64,000 nt of DNA. Origin: Pseudomonas gozinkensis (GTDB lineage: Bacteria; Pseudomonadota; Gammaproteobacteria; Pseudomonadales; Pseudomonadaceae). The stretch lies in contig NZ_CP062253.1 in the NCBI RefSeq assembly GCF_014863585.1, positions 6,190,001 to 6,254,000 of the forward strand, written 5' to 3'. The translations under genes were made by a program, and so were the position numbers. Positions 28,029 through 37,778 of this stretch are shown one piece after another. Numbering within the stretch: position 1 is the stretch's first letter; every line of letters begins with the position of its first letter. Below the pieces are notes generated by a model, which saw only the letters and a list, made by a program, of their open reading frames with translations, had not been told where the DNA came from and ran no database searches.

Positions 28029-29405
28029 ATGTCGGTACCCCCGCGTGCCGTTCAGCTTAACGAAGCGAACGCGTTCCTTAAGGAACATCCTGAGGTTCTG
28101 TACGTTGACCTTCTGATTGCGGATATGAATGGTGTGGTGCGCGGCAAGCGCATCGAACGCACCAGCCTCCACAAGGTTTACGAGAAAGGCATCAACCTGC
28201 CGGCCTCTCTATTTGCTCTGGATATCAATGGTTCGACGGTGGAAAGCACCGGCCTGGGCCTGGACATCGGCGACGCCGACCGTATCTGCTATCCGATCCC
28301 CGATACCCTGTGCAACGAGCCATGGCAGAAGCGCCCGACCGCGCAATTGCTGATGACCATGCACGAACTCGAAGGTGACCCATTCTTCGCCGACCCGCGC
28401 GAAGTGCTCCGTCAAGTTGTTGCAAAGTTTGACGAGCTCGGCCTGACCATCTGCGCCGCGTTCGAACTCGAGTTCTACCTGATCGACCAGGAAAACGTGA
28501 ACGGCCGCCCTCAGCCGCCACGCTCGCCGATCTCCGGCAAACGCCCGCATTCGACCCAGGTTTACCTGATCGACGACCTCGACGAATACGTCGACTGCCT
28601 CCAGGACATTCTGGAAGGCGCCAAAGAGCAAGGCATCCCGGCCGACGCCATCGTCAAGGAAAGTGCCCCGGCGCAGTTCGAAGTGAACCTGCACCACGTC
28701 GCCGACCCGATCAAGGCATGCGACTACGCGGTCCTGCTCAAGCGTCTGATCAAGAACATCGCCTACGACCATGAAATGGACACCACTTTCATGGCCAAGC
28801 CGTACCCGGGCCAGGCTGGCAACGGTCTGCATGTCCACATTTCGGTTCTCGACAAAGAAGGCAAAAACATTTTTGCCAGCGAGGATCCCGAGCAGAACGC
28901 CGCGCTGCGTCACGCGATCGGCGGTGTGCTCGAGACCCTGCCCGCGCAGATGGCTTTCCTCTGCCCGAACGTCAACTCCTACCGTCGTTTCGGCGCACAG
29001 TTCTACGTGCCGAACTCGCCGAGCTGGGGCCTGGACAACCGCACCGTAGCCCTGCGCGTACCGACCGGCTCCGCCGACGCGGTCCGTCTGGAACACCGCG
29101 TGGCCGGCGCCGACGCCAACCCGTACCTGCTGATGGCTTCGGTGCTGGCGGGCGTGCACCACGGTCTGGTCAACAAGATCGAACCGGGCGCTCCGGTCGA
29201 AGGCAACAGCTACGAGCAGAACGAGCAGAGCCTGCCGAACAACTTGCGCGATGCCCTGCGCGAGCTGGACGACAGCGAGGTGATGGCCAAGTACATCGAT
29301 CCGAAATACATCGATATCTTCGTCGCCTGTAAGGAAAGCGAGCTGGAGGAGTTCGAACACTCCATCTCCGACCTTGAGTACAACTGGTACCTGCACACCG
29401 TTTAA
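28029..29405 (+). CDS. spuI: gamma-glutamylpolyamine synthetase SpuI
   Basis: 458 residues, glutamine synthetase-like ligase. Signatures are LLIADMNGVVRGKRIE, FELEFYLID, AQFEVNLHHVADP, GNGLHVHISVLD, VNSYRRFGAQFY and EHRVAGADANPYLLMAS. It conjugates glutamate to a polyamine, the entry step of the gamma-glutamylation route. It is divergent from spuA and spuB, as in P. aeruginosa, where PA0296 (spuI) faces spuABCDEFGH. The start ATG is the only reasonable one. With spuA broken in this strain, the hydrolase for later steps must come from elsewhere. Confidence 0.92.
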   Translation: MSVPPRAVQLNEANAFLKEHPEVLYVDLLIADMNGVVRGKRIERTSLHKVYEKGINLPASLFALDINGSTVESTGLGLDIGDADRICYPIPDTLCNEPWQKRPTAQLLMTMHELEGDPFFADPREVLRQVVAKFDELGLTICAAFELEFYLIDQENVNGRPQPPRSPISGKRPHSTQVYLIDDLDEYVDCLQDILEGAKEQGIPADAIVKESAPAQFEVNLHHVADPIKACDYAVLLKRLIKNIAYDHEMDTTFMAKPYPGQAGNGLHVHISVLDKEGKNIFASEDPEQNAALRHAIGGVLETLPAQMAFLCPNVNSYRRFGAQFYVPNSPSWGLDNRTVALRVPTGSADAVRLEHRVAGADANPYLLMASVLAGVHHGLVNKIEPGAPVEGNSYEQNEQSLPNNLRDALRELDDSEVMAKYIDPKYIDIFVACKESELEEFEHSISDLEYNWYLHTV

Positions 29406-29422
29406 GCGGACTGCAGCAAAGG

Positions 29423-29459
29423 AAAACGCCGTTGGCTTCTCAGCCAGCGGCGTTTTTTT
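29423..29459 (+). terminator. spuI intrinsic terminator
   Basis: AAAACGCCGTTGGCT pairs with AGCCAGCGGCGTTTTTTTT across a short loop, beginning 18 bases after the spuI stop. The T-run is eight long. Confidence 0.9.
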
Positions 29460-29510
29460 TATTGGCCGAACATTAATTACCTGTTTCTTGTGTGAATGGC
29501 CGCCTGCGGC

Positions 29511-29619
29511 GGATCGCTGGCAAGCCAGCTCCCACAAGGAATGTTGTTGTGCTCGGAATGCATGTTCGACGAAGAACATGTGGGAGCTGCGGTGCGACGA
29601 CTCGACTTGCCAGCGATGG
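29511..29619. repeat. REP pair with altered right arm
   Basis: Left arm GGATCGCTGGCAAGCCAGCT is normal. The right arm from 29579 has TGTGGGAGCTGC followed by GGTGCGACGACTCGA and TTGCCAGCGAT, the same variant as at 18782. It lies upstream of the TetR gene. Confidence 0.75.
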
Positions 29620-29681
29620 CGTCCGGGCAGACAACACGGAACCCGGCTCGTACAATGCCCGCTGCCCCGCAGGAGACTTTC

Positions 29682-30314
29682 ATGACGCGTCCCGCCCCCG
29701 TCCGCAAACCCCGTGCCCGCAGTCAGGCGCGGATCGATTCGATACTCGACGCCGCGCGCACGCTGCTGGCCGCCGAGGGCGTGGCGAGCCTGTCGATCTA
29801 CAGCGTGGCCGAGCGCGCGCAGATTCCGCCCTCCTCGGTCTACCACTTCTTCGCCAGCGTCCCGGCGCTGCTCGAAGCGCTCACCGCAGATGTGCACGCT
29901 GCCTTCCGCGCCTGCCTGCAAGCGCCGATCGATCACGATGCCCTGCGCGACTGGCGTGACCTGTCGCGATTGGTCGAGGAGCGGATGCTGGAGATCTACG
30001 GCGAAGATGCCGCCGCCCGCCAACTGATCCTCGCCCAGCACGGCCTCACCGAAGTCACTCAGGCCGACCGTCAGCACGATCTCGAACTGGGCGACCTGAT
30101 GCACAAGTTGTTCGACCATCACTTCGAACTGCCGCGACTGCCCGATGACGTGGACGTATTCGCGCTGGCCATGGAGCTGGGCGACCGCGTCTATGCCCGT
30201 TCGGTGCAGCAGCACGGACAGATCACCCCGCGCATGGCCGAGGAAGGCATGCGGGTGTTCGATGCTTACATCGGGCTGTATCTGCCGCCGTATCTGCCGA
30301 AAAGAATCCTCTAG
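29682..30314 (+). CDS. TetR-family transcriptional regulator
   Basis: 210 residues. The N-terminal helix-turn-helix is typical: ARIDSILDAARTLLAAEGVA, then SIYSVAERAQIPPSSVYHFF. The remaining residues form the helical ligand domain. AGGAG precedes the ATG; the in-frame extension is REP sequence and not coding. The arginine-rich start (TRPAPVRKPRARSQ) is also usual. Its targets are not evident; it sits between spuI and the ssu operon, so either might be controlled by it. Confidence 0.85.
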   Translation: MTRPAPVRKPRARSQARIDSILDAARTLLAAEGVASLSIYSVAERAQIPPSSVYHFFASVPALLEALTADVHAAFRACLQAPIDHDALRDWRDLSRLVEERMLEIYGEDAAARQLILAQHGLTEVTQADRQHDLELGDLMHKLFDHHFELPRLPDDVDVFALAMELGDRVYARSVQQHGQITPRMAEEGMRVFDAYIGLYLPPYLPKRIL

Positions 30315-30330
30315 CGCACTCACCGGCCTC

Positions 30331-30420
30331 ATCGCGAGCAAGCTCGCTCCCACAGGGATTTGTGGCGCTCGCAATATTGGTGGGTGGCACTGAATCGGTG
30401 GGAGCGAGCTTGCTCGCGAA
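30331..30420. repeat. REPIN (inverted REP pair)
   Basis: ATCGCGAGCAAGCTCGCTCC on the left and GGAGCGAGCTTGCTCGCGAA on the right. It is in the gap between convergent tetR and ssuF. Confidence 0.88.
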
Positions 30421-30446
30421 GGCAGCACCACCGATCACAAGCCATG

Positions 30447-30486
30447 AAAAAACCCCGAAGGGCTCACACCCTTCGGGGTTGTTTTT
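30447..30486. terminator. bidirectional terminator after ssu operon
   Basis: AAAAAACCCCGAAGGG and CCCTTCGGGGTTGTTTTT flank a short loop. On the minus strand the T-run follows directly, so it ends the ssu transcript. Confidence 0.9.
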
Positions 30487-30497
30487 GTTCCACGCTC

Positions 30498-30713
30498 TTA
30501 CAACTTGGCGATGGACACCTCGGTGGATTTCACGAAGGCGATCACTTCGCTGCCGACCTCCAGTTCCAGCTCCTTGACCGAACGGGTGGTGATCACCGAC
30601 GTGACGATGCCGGAAGCGGTCTGCACGTCGATTTCCGACAGCACGTCGCCGAGAACGATCTCCTTGATCGCGCCTTTGAACTGGTTGCGTACGTTGATGG
30701 CTTTGATAGTCAT
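30498..30713 (-). CDS. ssuF: molybdopterin-binding TOBE protein SsuF
   Basis: 71 residues, one Mop/TOBE domain: MTIKAINVRNQFKGAIKEI, then LSEIDVQTASGIVTSVITTRSV and VGSEVIAFVKSTEVSI. Small Mop proteins bind molybdate or oxyanions. In P. putida the last gene of ssuEADCBF is this protein, needed for full growth on sulfonates, though its exact role is unclear. It follows ssuB by 27 bases. Confidence 0.88.
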   Translation of the reverse strand: MTIKAINVRNQFKGAIKEIVLGDVLSEIDVQTASGIVTSVITTRSVKELELEVGSEVIAFVKSTEVSIAKL

Positions 30714-30740
30714 GGCATTGATTCCTGTCGTTTGCTTGAG

Positions 30741-31547
30741 TTATTGAGCCCAACGCAGTTGCGTAGGCAAGGGTGAAACGGGTTCCGGCGCCGGCGGCTC
30801 GCCGGGCAGGGACAACACACGGTTGAGTACTTCGGTTTCCAGCGCCGCCAGCCGATGGGAACCACGCACCCGAGGACGCGGCAGTTCCACTTGCAGGTCG
30901 AGGCCGACTTCGCCGTCCTCGATCAGAATCACCCGGTCGGCAATCGCCACCGCCTCGCTGACGTCGTGGGTCACCAGCAACACGGTGAAACCGTGCTGTT
31001 GCCAGAGACGTTCGATCAGTTGCTGCATCTCGATCCGGGTCAGCGCATCCAGTGCGCCCAGCGGCTCGTCGAGCAGCAACAGACGCGGTTGATGAATCAG
31101 CGCCCGGGCCAGCGCCACACGCTGCTTCTGCCCGCCGGACAGCGCCGCCGGCCACTCATTGGCGCGATCCGCCAGGCCCACCGCATCCAGCGCCTGCAAG
31201 GCTTGCGGGCGCCAGTTGCCCTTGAGGCCGAGACCGACGTTGTCGATGATCTTTTTCCACGGCAGCAGTCGCGCTTCCTGGAACATCAGCCGGGTGTCGT
31301 TCCGCGCATCGCTGAGCGGTGCAGCACCGGCCAGCAGATCGCCGCCGGAGGGTTGATCGAGGCCGGCGAGCAAGCGCAGCAATGTACTTTTGCCGCAACC
31401 ACTGCGCCCGACCACAGCGACAAACTGCCCCGCCGGAATGTGCAGATCGATGCCGCGCAGCACTTGCCGCGAGCCGAAGGTCTTTTGCAGGTTGCGCACC
31501 GCCAGCGGAATCCCGCGCAGCAGGCGTGGAGGTTGTTGAGCGGTCAT
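30741..31547 (-). CDS. ssuB: aliphatic sulfonate ABC transporter ATPase SsuB
   Basis: 268 residues. Walker [20 protein letters not shown], signature [15 protein letters not shown], Walker [13 protein letters not shown] and H-loop [11 protein letters not shown] are all intact. It powers uptake of alkanesulfonates with SsuC and SsuA. The start is the ATG overlapping the ssuC stop (31544-31547); a longer start inside ssuC is unnecessary. NitT/TauT-type transporters share the motifs, and the ssuD neighbour fixes the name. Confidence 0.93.
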   Translation of the reverse strand: MTAQQPPRLLRGIPLAVRNLQKTFGSRQVLRGIDLHIPAGQFVAVVGRSGCGKSTLLRLLAGLDQPSGGDLLAGAAPLSDARNDTRLMFQEARLLPWKKIIDNVGLGLKGNWRPQALQALDAVGLADRANEWPAALSGGQKQRVALARALIHQPRLLLLDEPLGALDALTRIEMQQLIERLWQQHGFTVLLVTHDVSEAVAIADRVILIEDGEVGLDLQVELPRPRVRGSHRLAALETEVLNRVLSLPGEPPAPEPVSPLPTQLRWAQ

Positions 31548-32326
31548 GCCGCACCTCCTTTCGCCACTTGATACGCCGGATGCCAGCGCAGCCACACACG
31601 CTCAAGTCCACGGGCCGCGAGGTCGGCCAGCTTGCCGAGCACCGCGTACAGCAGAATCGCCAGCACCACTACGTCCGTCTGCAAGAACTCACGGGCATTC
31701 ATCGCCAGATAACCGATGCCGGAGCTGGCGGAGATGGTTTCCGCCACGATCAGCGTCAGCCACATGAAACCCAGGGCGAAGCGCACGCCGACCAGAATCG
31801 AAGGCAGCGCGCCCGGCAGAATCACTTGCCAGAACAGGCTGAAACCGGACAGGCCATAACTGCGGGCCATTTCCACCAGCGCCGGGTCGACGTTGCGGAT
31901 GCCGTGATAGGTGTTGAGGTAAATCGGGAACAACGTGCCCAACGCCACCAGGAAAATCTTCGCCGACTCATCGATGCCGAACCACAGGATCACCAGCGGA
32001 ATCAGCGCCAGGTGCGGCACGTTGCGGATCATCTGCACCGAACTGTCGAGCAGGCGTTCGCCCCACTTCGACAGACCGGTGATGAAACCCAGCACCAGGC
32101 CGATGCTGCCACCGATGGTGAACCCCAGCGCGGCGCGCCAGCCGCTGATTGCCAGGTGCGTCCAGATTTCGCCGCTGCGCACCAGGCTGACGCCGGCTTC
32201 GATCACCGCCACCGGCGCCGGCAGAATCCGCGTCGACAGCCAACCGGCCGACACCGACAACTGCCACACCGCCAGTAACAACACCGGCAACGCCCAGGGC
32301 GCGAGGCTGTGGATAAATTTCTTCAT
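31544..32326 (-). CDS. ssuC: aliphatic sulfonate ABC transporter permease SsuC
   Basis: 260 residues with about six membrane segments. The docking loop is [25 protein letters not shown] (the EAA-like motif within it). It belongs to the NitT/TauT permease family. It begins nine bases after the ssuD stop and overlaps ssuB by four bases, so the cistrons are coupled. Confidence 0.92.
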   Translation of the reverse strand: MKKFIHSLAPWALPVLLLAVWQLSVSAGWLSTRILPAPVAVIEAGVSLVRSGEIWTHLAISGWRAALGFTIGGSIGLVLGFITGLSKWGERLLDSSVQMIRNVPHLALIPLVILWFGIDESAKIFLVALGTLFPIYLNTYHGIRNVDPALVEMARSYGLSGFSLFWQVILPGALPSILVGVRFALGFMWLTLIVAETISASSGIGYLAMNAREFLQTDVVVLAILLYAVLGKLADLAARGLERVWLRWHPAYQVAKGGAA

Positions 32327-32335
32327 GGCGGCGCC

Positions 32336-33484
32336 TCAGCTCTGGGACGCGGCTTTGGGAAGAATGTCGTTGGCCACCATCTCGCCGAACGGGCTGACGT
32401 AACCGGCGCTTTTCGGCAGTTCCGGGCGCTCGACGTCGAGGTGCGGGAACAGCAGTTCGGCCACCCGATACGACTCTTCAAGGTGTGGATAACCGGAGAA
32501 GATGAAGGTATCGATGCCCAGATCCGCGTATTCCTTCACCCGTGCAGCGACAGTCGGACCATCGCCGACCAGCGCGGTACCGGCACCGCCGCGCACCAGA
32601 CCGACGCCGGCCCACAGGTTCGGGCTGACTTCAAGGTTGTCGCGACTGCCACCGTGCAGCGCGGCCATGCGTTGCTGGCCGACCGAATCGAACCGCGCCA
32701 GCGAAGCCTGGGCACGTTTGATGGTGTCGTCGTCCAGATGCGAGATCAGGCGATCCGCCGCCTGCCAGGCTTCAGCGTTGGTTTCCCGCACGATCACATG
32801 CAGGCGAATGCCGAAGCGCACGGTGCGGCCGAGCTTGGCCGCTTTGGCGCGAACCTGTTCGATCTTCTCCGCGACTGCTGCAGGTGGCTCGCCCCAGGTC
32901 AGGACCATTTCCACTTGTTCGGCGGCCAGATCCTGCGCCGCTTCCGACGAACCACCGAAATACAGCGGCGGACGCGGTTGCTGGATCGGCGGATAGAGCA
33001 ATTTGGCGCCCTTCACGCTGATGTGCTCGCCGTCGTAATCCACGGTTTCGCCTTCCAGCACACGGCGCCAGATCCGGGTGAACTCCACCGAAGCCTGATA
33101 GCGCGCTTCGTGATCGAGGAACAGACCGTCGCCGGCCAACTCTTCCGGATCGCCACCGGTCACCAGGTTGAACAGCGCACGACCGCCAGACAGACGATCC
33201 AGCGTTGCTGCCTGACGCGCTGCCACCGTCGGGGAAATGATCCCGGGGCGCAGGGCGACCAGAAACTTCAGACGCTGAGTCACCGGGATCAGCGAGGCCG
33301 CCACCAGCCACGAGTCCTCGCAGGAACGGCCGGTGGGAATCAGCACACCGCCAAAACCCAGTCGATCCGCCGCTTGCGCGACCTGTTGCAGATAGCCGTG
33401 GTCGACGGCGCGGGCGCCTTCGGCGGTGCCAAGGTAATGGCCGTCGCCGTGGGTAGGCAGGAACCAGAAGATGTTGAGGCTCAT
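32336..33484 (-). CDS. ssuD: FMNH2-dependent alkanesulfonate monooxygenase SsuD
   Basis: 382 residues, luciferase-like TIM barrel. It uses FMNH2 and O2 to cleave the C-S bond of alkanesulfonates, releasing sulfite and an aldehyde. The start [20 protein letters not shown] and the segments [34 protein letters not shown] and [16 protein letters not shown] are characteristic. Its cofactor comes from SsuE. It is 25 bases after ssuA. Confidence 0.95.
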   Translation of the reverse strand: MSLNIFWFLPTHGDGHYLGTAEGARAVDHGYLQQVAQAADRLGFGGVLIPTGRSCEDSWLVAASLIPVTQRLKFLVALRPGIISPTVAARQAATLDRLSGGRALFNLVTGGDPEELAGDGLFLDHEARYQASVEFTRIWRRVLEGETVDYDGEHISVKGAKLLYPPIQQPRPPLYFGGSSEAAQDLAAEQVEMVLTWGEPPAAVAEKIEQVRAKAAKLGRTVRFGIRLHVIVRETNAEAWQAADRLISHLDDDTIKRAQASLARFDSVGQQRMAALHGGSRDNLEVSPNLWAGVGLVRGGAGTALVGDGPTVAARVKEYADLGIDTFIFSGYPHLEESYRVAELLFPHLDVERPELPKSAGYVSPFGEMVANDILPKAASQS

Positions 33485-33509
33485 GGAGTGGTCTCCTTGG
33501 GGATTCGAA

Positions 33510-34475
33510 TTACTGCGCTTTTGCCACAGCGGCCGGTGGGGTCCAGATCACGTCCTTGATGCTCAATGGCTTGGGAATCAGCTTGAGCTGGTAGAAGGTG
33601 TCGGCGATTTTCTGTTGTGCGGCGACCACTTCCGGGGTCAGGAACAGCGCGCCGTAGCCCTGGCGTTTCACCGAGGTCAGGGTGATGTCTGCCGGCAGGC
33701 CGAGCAGCGGCGACACCTGTTGGGTCACGTCTTCCGGGTTGGCCCTGGACCACTCGCCGACGGCGCGCACTTCTTCCACGAGGGTCTTGATCACCTCGGG
33801 ATTTTTCTGTGCGTAGGGTTTGGTCGCCAGGTAGAACTGGTGGTTGTCGACGATGCCTTTGCCGTCACGCAGGGTGTGCGCTTGCAGCTGTTTCTCGGCG
33901 GCGGCCTGGTACGGATCCCAGATGACCCAGGCGTCGACGCTGCCGCGTTCGAACGCGGCGCGGGCATCGGCCGGCGGCAGGAAGACGGTTTGAATGTCGG
34001 TGTACTTGAGGCCGGCGTCTTCCAGCGCACGCACCAGCAGGTAGTGGACGTTGGAGCCTTTGTTCAGGGCGACTTTCTTGCCCTTGAGATCCGCCACCGA
34101 TTTGATCGGCGAATCTTTCGGCACGAGGATCGCTTCGCTGTTCGGCGCTGGTGGCTCGTAGGCGACGTAGAGCAGATCGGCACCGGCCGCCTGAGCGAAG
34201 ACCGGCGGGGTTTCGCCGGTGACGCCGAAGTCGATCGAGCCGACGTTCAGGCCTTCCAGCAACTGCGGGCCGCCGGGGAATTCAGTCCATTGCACGTCGA
34301 CGCCTTGGGCGGCGAGACGTTTCTCCAGAGTGCCCTTGGCTTTGAGCAGCACCAGCGTGCCGTACTTCTGATAACCGATTCGTAGCGTCTCGGCCTGAGC
34401 TTGAGTGATGGCGCCGAAGGTGACAGCCGCAGCAAACAGAGCGACCAGACCACGACGCAAAAATACAGTGCGCAT
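33510..34475 (-). CDS. ssuA: sulfonate-binding periplasmic protein SsuA
   Basis: 321 residues from the ATG ([10 protein letters not shown]), with a signal peptide ending AQA near 24. The mature part opens [20 protein letters not shown], typical of the NitT/TauT/SsuA binding family, and has [19 protein letters not shown] and GDTPP-like contacts. It delivers sulfonates to SsuBC. A twelve-residue upstream extension is ignored because it disrupts the signal peptide. It is about 89 bases after ssuE. Confidence 0.92.
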   Translation of the reverse strand: MRTVFLRRGLVALFAAAVTFGAITQAQAETLRIGYQKYGTLVLLKAKGTLEKRLAAQGVDVQWTEFPGGPQLLEGLNVGSIDFGVTGETPPVFAQAAGADLLYVAYEPPAPNSEAILVPKDSPIKSVADLKGKKVALNKGSNVHYLLVRALEDAGLKYTDIQTVFLPPADARAAFERGSVDAWVIWDPYQAAAEKQLQAHTLRDGKGIVDNHQFYLATKPYAQKNPEVIKTLVEEVRAVGEWSRANPEDVTQQVSPLLGLPADITLTSVKRQGYGALFLTPEVVAAQQKIADTFYQLKLIPKPLSIKDVIWTPPAAVAKAQ

Positions 34476-34564
34476 AGCGCTCTCCTTTTTGCTGTTGGGT
34501 TTTGGCTGCACCTGCTTGGCCGTTGGCGGCTGAGTAAGGTGAGTACTTCAAGTTTCGATGTGGC

Positions 34565-35158
34565 TCAAATGCTCCAGCGAGCACTCAACAAACGTTCGTT
34601 CAACAGCCCCGGCTCCAGCGGCTTCGGCCGGCGGGCCATGGCGCTGACAAACTGGTCCAGCGCCTCATGCAGTCGCTGCTCCAGAGCCGGCGCCAACTGC
34701 GCCTGGGCACTGCCTTCGCCGTAGGCGATCTGGCTGTCCTCGGCAAAAATCCCTTGCAGCATTTCCTGGGCCTTCAACGCCGACAGCACAGGCTTGAGGG
34801 CGTAATCGACCACCAGCATGTGGGCGATGCTGCCGCCGGTGGCCATTGGCAGAACAATCTTGTGGTTCAGGGCGCGTTCGGGCAGCAGATCCAGCACGGT
34901 CTTCAGCGCGCCGGAAAACGACGCCTTGTACACCGGCGTGGCGATCAGCAGGCCATCGGCGTTTTCAATCTGTTGCAGCAGGTCGAGCACCTTCGGGCTG
35001 TCGAAGCGAGCGTGGAGCAAGTCTTCGGCCGGGAAGTCCCGCACCTGATAACTCACCACTTCCACCCCTTGCTGCTGCAACCAGCGTTGCGAGCGCTCCA
35101 GCAACACCCCGGACCGGGAACGTTGACTAGGGCTGCCACCGAGTGAGACGACCAGCAT
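34565..35158 (-). CDS. ssuE: NAD(P)H-dependent FMN reductase SsuE
   Basis: 197 residues, flavodoxin-like NAD(P)H:FMN reductase. The FMN loop is [13 protein letters not shown] at the N-terminus, and [21 protein letters not shown] is the conserved central strand. It supplies FMNH2 to SsuD. It is the first gene of the ssu operon and follows an AT-rich promoter region. Confidence 0.92.
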   Translation of the reverse strand: MLVVSLGGSPSQRSRSGVLLERSQRWLQQQGVEVVSYQVRDFPAEDLLHARFDSPKVLDLLQQIENADGLLIATPVYKASFSGALKTVLDLLPERALNHKIVLPMATGGSIAHMLVVDYALKPVLSALKAQEMLQGIFAEDSQIAYGEGSAQAQLAPALEQRLHEALDQFVSAMARRPKPLEPGLLNERLLSARWSI

Positions 35159-35225
35159 TCAGAGAATTCCTTGCGCGTTACAGGCGATTCGCGGGTTGCG
35201 ATCTCGCTTCGATGTCAGTGACCTT

Positions 35226-35290
35226 ACCAGCTGATTTATATATCCATAAATCATATTTATTCATTTGGTTATTCTTTATGGAGATATGCA
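35226..35290 (-). promoter_or_regulatory. AT-rich ssuE promoter region
   Basis: A sharp AT-rich island just upstream of ssuE, with TTATATATCCATAAATCATA and ATTCTTTATG. The reverse-strand word ATAAAGAAT (35271-35279) recurs in the lsfA and oprD/tauA promoter regions. CysB or a similar sulfur regulator is likely but not proven. Confidence 0.55.
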
Positions 35291-35308
35291 TTTCACTTTC
35301 CTGCGGGC

Positions 35309-35336
35309 AAAAAAACAGGCCGTGAAAACGGCCTGA
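35309..35336 (-). terminator. lsfA intrinsic terminator
   Basis: Read on the minus strand: CAGGCCGTTTTCACGGCCTG followed by seven Ts. It lies between the composite repeat and the ssuE promoter, and separates lsfA from ssu transcription. Confidence 0.88.
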
Positions 35337-35374
35337 AACCCTGCATCGTGGTTCGTACTGATCGCTCCCAGACT

Positions 35375-35493
35375 GATCGTTCCCACGTCGAGGCGTCGAA
35401 CCGTCCGCGTGGGAATGCCGCCCGTGACGCTCTGCGTCACAGTGGACGCGGAGCGTCCATGTATTCATTCCCACGCGGAGCGTGGGAACGATC
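35375..35493. repeat. composite palindromic repeat, copy A
   Basis: Outer arms GATCGTTCCCACG and CGTGGGAACGATC enclose smaller palindromes: GTGACGCTCTGCGTCAC at 35424-35440 and TGGACGCGGAGCGTCCA. A second copy in the opposite orientation is at 53085-53202. It is unrelated to the GTGGGAGC REP. Confidence 0.85.
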
Positions 35494-35502
35494 CCAAGTA
35501 GG

Positions 35503-36141
35503 TTATTTGTTGGGCTGTGGGGTGAGGCGCAGGTACGGCTTCACCGCGCGGTAGCCTTTCGGAAAACGTTGCTTGATTTCGTCTTCGTCCTTGAGCGACG
35601 GCACGATCACCACCTCGTCACCGTCCTGCCAGTTGGCCGGGGTGGCCACCTTGTAGTTGTCGGTGAGCTGCAGCGAATCGATCACCCGCAGGATCTCGTG
35701 GAAGTTGCGCCCGGTGCTGGCCGGGTAGGTGATGGTCAGGCGGATCTTCTTGTTCGGATCAATCACGAACAGCGAACGAACGGTCAGGGTGTCGTTGGCG
35801 TTCGGATGGATCAGGTCATACAGATCGGACACCTTGCGATCGGCATCGGCCAGGATCGGGAAGTTGACGATGGTGTTCTGGGTTTCGTTGATGTCACCGA
35901 TCCACTTGTGGTGCGAGTCCACCGGATCGACCGACAGCGCAATAGCCTTCACGCCACGTTGGGTGAACTCATCCTTGAGCTTGGCAGTGAAGCCCAGCTC
36001 GGTGGTGCACACCGGGGTGAAGTCCGCCGGGTGGGAGAACAGCACGCCCCAGCTATCGCCCAGCCATTCGTGGAAACGAATCTTGCCGGCGCTGGAATCC
36101 TGTTCGAAATCGGGGGCGATATCGCCAAGTCTGAGGCTCAT
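35503..36141 (-). CDS. lsfA: 1-Cys peroxiredoxin LsfA
   Basis: 212 residues, Prx6 subfamily. The peroxidatic cysteine is C45 in HPADFTPVCTTELG and there is no resolving cysteine, as expected. The C-terminal dimerisation part has the YPASTGRNFHEILRVIDSLQ segment. It reduces H2O2 and organic peroxides in the cytosol. In Pseudomonas lsfA is induced by sulfur limitation and lies beside ssu, as it does here. It has its own promoter island and terminator. Confidence 0.92.
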   Translation of the reverse strand: MSLRLGDIAPDFEQDSSAGKIRFHEWLGDSWGVLFSHPADFTPVCTTELGFTAKLKDEFTQRGVKAIALSVDPVDSHHKWIGDINETQNTIVNFPILADADRKVSDLYDLIHPNANDTLTVRSLFVIDPNKKIRLTITYPASTGRNFHEILRVIDSLQLTDNYKVATPANWQDGDEVVIVPSLKDEDEIKQRFPKGYRAVKPYLRLTPQPNK

Positions 36142-36184
36142 GGTGCGGCTCCTGATGAGTGGTTGGAGACCTCAACTGTAGCTC

Positions 36185-36250
36185 GTGATTCGTTCTTCTG
36201 AAAAAGAATAAATAACTAGATATTTATATCTATAAAGAATATTAAACATC
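36185..36250 (-). promoter_or_regulatory. AT-rich lsfA promoter region
   Basis: The word AWAAAGAAT occurs twice here, at 36201-36209 and 36232-36240, 31 bases apart, in a block with TATTTATATCTATAAAGAA. The periodicity and AT content suggest an activator-controlled promoter for sulfur starvation. Confidence 0.55.
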
Positions 36251-36373
36251 TGTTCACTGGACGCCCCGCAGCATCGCGACGAACATCGCCCTCAAGGTTC
36301 GAGAAGGCCTTGAGTTGCTGTAAAGAGGGGAACATCGGGAAAGGCTTACGGGGGTGAGCCGGACCCGAAACGC

Positions 36374-36412
36374 AAAAGCCCCGTCCGGCGCGATGCCGGA
36401 CGGGGCTTTTTT
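36374..36412 (-). terminator. oprD-family porin terminator
   Basis: AAAAGCCCCGTCCGGC and GCCGGACGGGGCTTTTTT form a long GC stem with flanking A and T runs, just beyond the porin stop. Confidence 0.92.
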
Positions 36413-36434
36413 ACATCAGTGCAGGAGCGCGCTA

Positions 36435-37778
36435 TTACAGCAGCGGGATCGAGTAGCTGACGATCAGGCGGTTTTCGTCCTGCGAACGAGTGTTCGGCAG
36501 GTCGGTGCGCCATACAGCGTTTTTCCACATCAGGCCGACGTTCTTGAACGGACCTTCCGGTACGACGTAACCGATGGTGAAGTCGCGTTCCCACTCGGAA
36601 CGGTTCGAAGCGTTTTCGCGACCGTTGGTGCCAACGGTGTCGATCGAATCGCCTTTCAGGTAAACCACACCAGCGGTCAGGCCAGGTACGCCGACTTTAG
36701 CGAAGTCATACGAGTAGCGAGCCTGCCAGGTTTTCTCGCCGGCACGACCGAACTTCTGGATCTGCATGTCGGTGATGGTGTAGTTCGACGAACCGTCGCC
36801 CTGGTTCAGCCAAGGGAAGTCGGAGCTGCCGTTGGAAACCTGGTAACCGCCACCGAAGGTGTGACCTTCAACGGTGTACAGGAACAGGCCGCTGTACAGG
36901 TTGTTGTCGACTTCGCCACGACCGTTACGCACGCCGGTGTATTTACCGCTGCTGTAGTAGGCCGGATCAGTGCCGTTCTTGCCGTCGTCGGAGCTGTTGA
37001 AGTAACGGAAGTCAGACTTCAATACGCCCGGGCCGATGGCCCAGTTGTGTACCAGACCCAGGAAGTGCTGCTTGTAGAAGTCTTCCAGGTTGCCGTAGTA
37101 GTACTGGGCAGTCAGGTCTTTGGTGATCTTGTAGTCACCACCGGCGTAGATGAACTTGTTGCTGTCACGGAAGCCAGTGCCACGGGTGTTTGCACCGCCG
37201 ATGGACAGGTTCTCGTTGTTGCTGGAGTTACGGCCTTTCACGGCTTCGATCTGACCACCGACCAGAGTCAGGTCCTTGATTTCGCCGGAAGTGATCTGAC
37301 CACCCTGCCAGGTTTGTGGCAGCAGACGACCGTCGTTGGTCACGATGACCGGGTTCTTCGGCTGCAGGGTACCCAGCTTCAGTTCAGTCTGGGAGATCTT
37401 GGCTTTGGCAGTCAGACCCAGGCTGGAGAAGTTGTCTACGGCTTTACCGTTGGACTCGCTCGGGAACACAGTGCCGCCGTAAGCGGTGCCGCTGTTGCCG
37501 TTGGTGCCGCCGCCCGAATCCAGACGCACGCCCAGCAGGCCGATGGCGTCGATACCGAAGCCTACAGTGCCTTGGGTGTAGCCGGAGATGAAACGCAGAT
37601 CGAAGCCTTGGCCCCACTCTTCGTTCTTGTTGGCGCCAGCGCCATCGCGGTTGTCGGTGTTGATGTAGAAGTTACGCAGCCCCAGGGTGGCCTTGCTGTC
37701 TTCGATGAAACCGGCTGCGCCTGCCTGCTGCGCAATAACCCCTACGGCCACGGCCAGGGCCAAGGTGGACTTGTTCAT
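36435..37778 (-). CDS. OprD-family outer-membrane porin
   Basis: 447 residues with a signal peptide (MNKSTLALAVAVGVIAQQ, cleavage after AGA near 21). The mature chain has the OprD features: FIEDSKATLGLRNFYINTD at the start, alternating beta strands, the conserved EWGQGFDLRFISGYTQGTVG and the terminal ENRLIVSYSIPLL. It forms an 18-strand barrel for small substrates. The gene sits in the sulfur cluster next to lsfA and tauA, as an OprE-like porin does in P. putida, which suggests sulfonate or sulfate-ester uptake. That substrate is inferred. GAGGAG precedes the ATG. Confidence 0.9.
   Translation of the reverse strand: MNKSTLALAVAVGVIAQQAGAAGFIEDSKATLGLRNFYINTDNRDGAGANKNEEWGQGFDLRFISGYTQGTVGFGIDAIGLLGVRLDSGGGTNGNSGTAYGGTVFPSESNGKAVDNFSSLGLTAKAKISQTELKLGTLQPKNPVIVTNDGRLLPQTWQGGQITSGEIKDLTLVGGQIEAVKGRNSSNNENLSIGGANTRGTGFRDSNKFIYAGGDYKITKDLTAQYYYGNLEDFYKQHFLGLVHNWAIGPGVLKSDFRYFNSSDDGKNGTDPAYYSSGKYTGVRNGRGEVDNNLYSGLFLYTVEGHTFGGGYQVSNGSSDFPWLNQGDGSSNYTITDMQIQKFGRAGEKTWQARYSYDFAKVGVPGLTAGVVYLKGDSIDTVGTNGRENASNRSEWERDFTIGYVVPEGPFKNVGLMWKNAVWRTDLPNTRSQDENRLIVSYSIPLL

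Noticed and set aside
28209..30431. Open frame of 740 codons on the minus strand opposite spuI and tetR
   Set aside because: It spans two real genes, a terminator and a REP pair, and its sequence resembles no protein.
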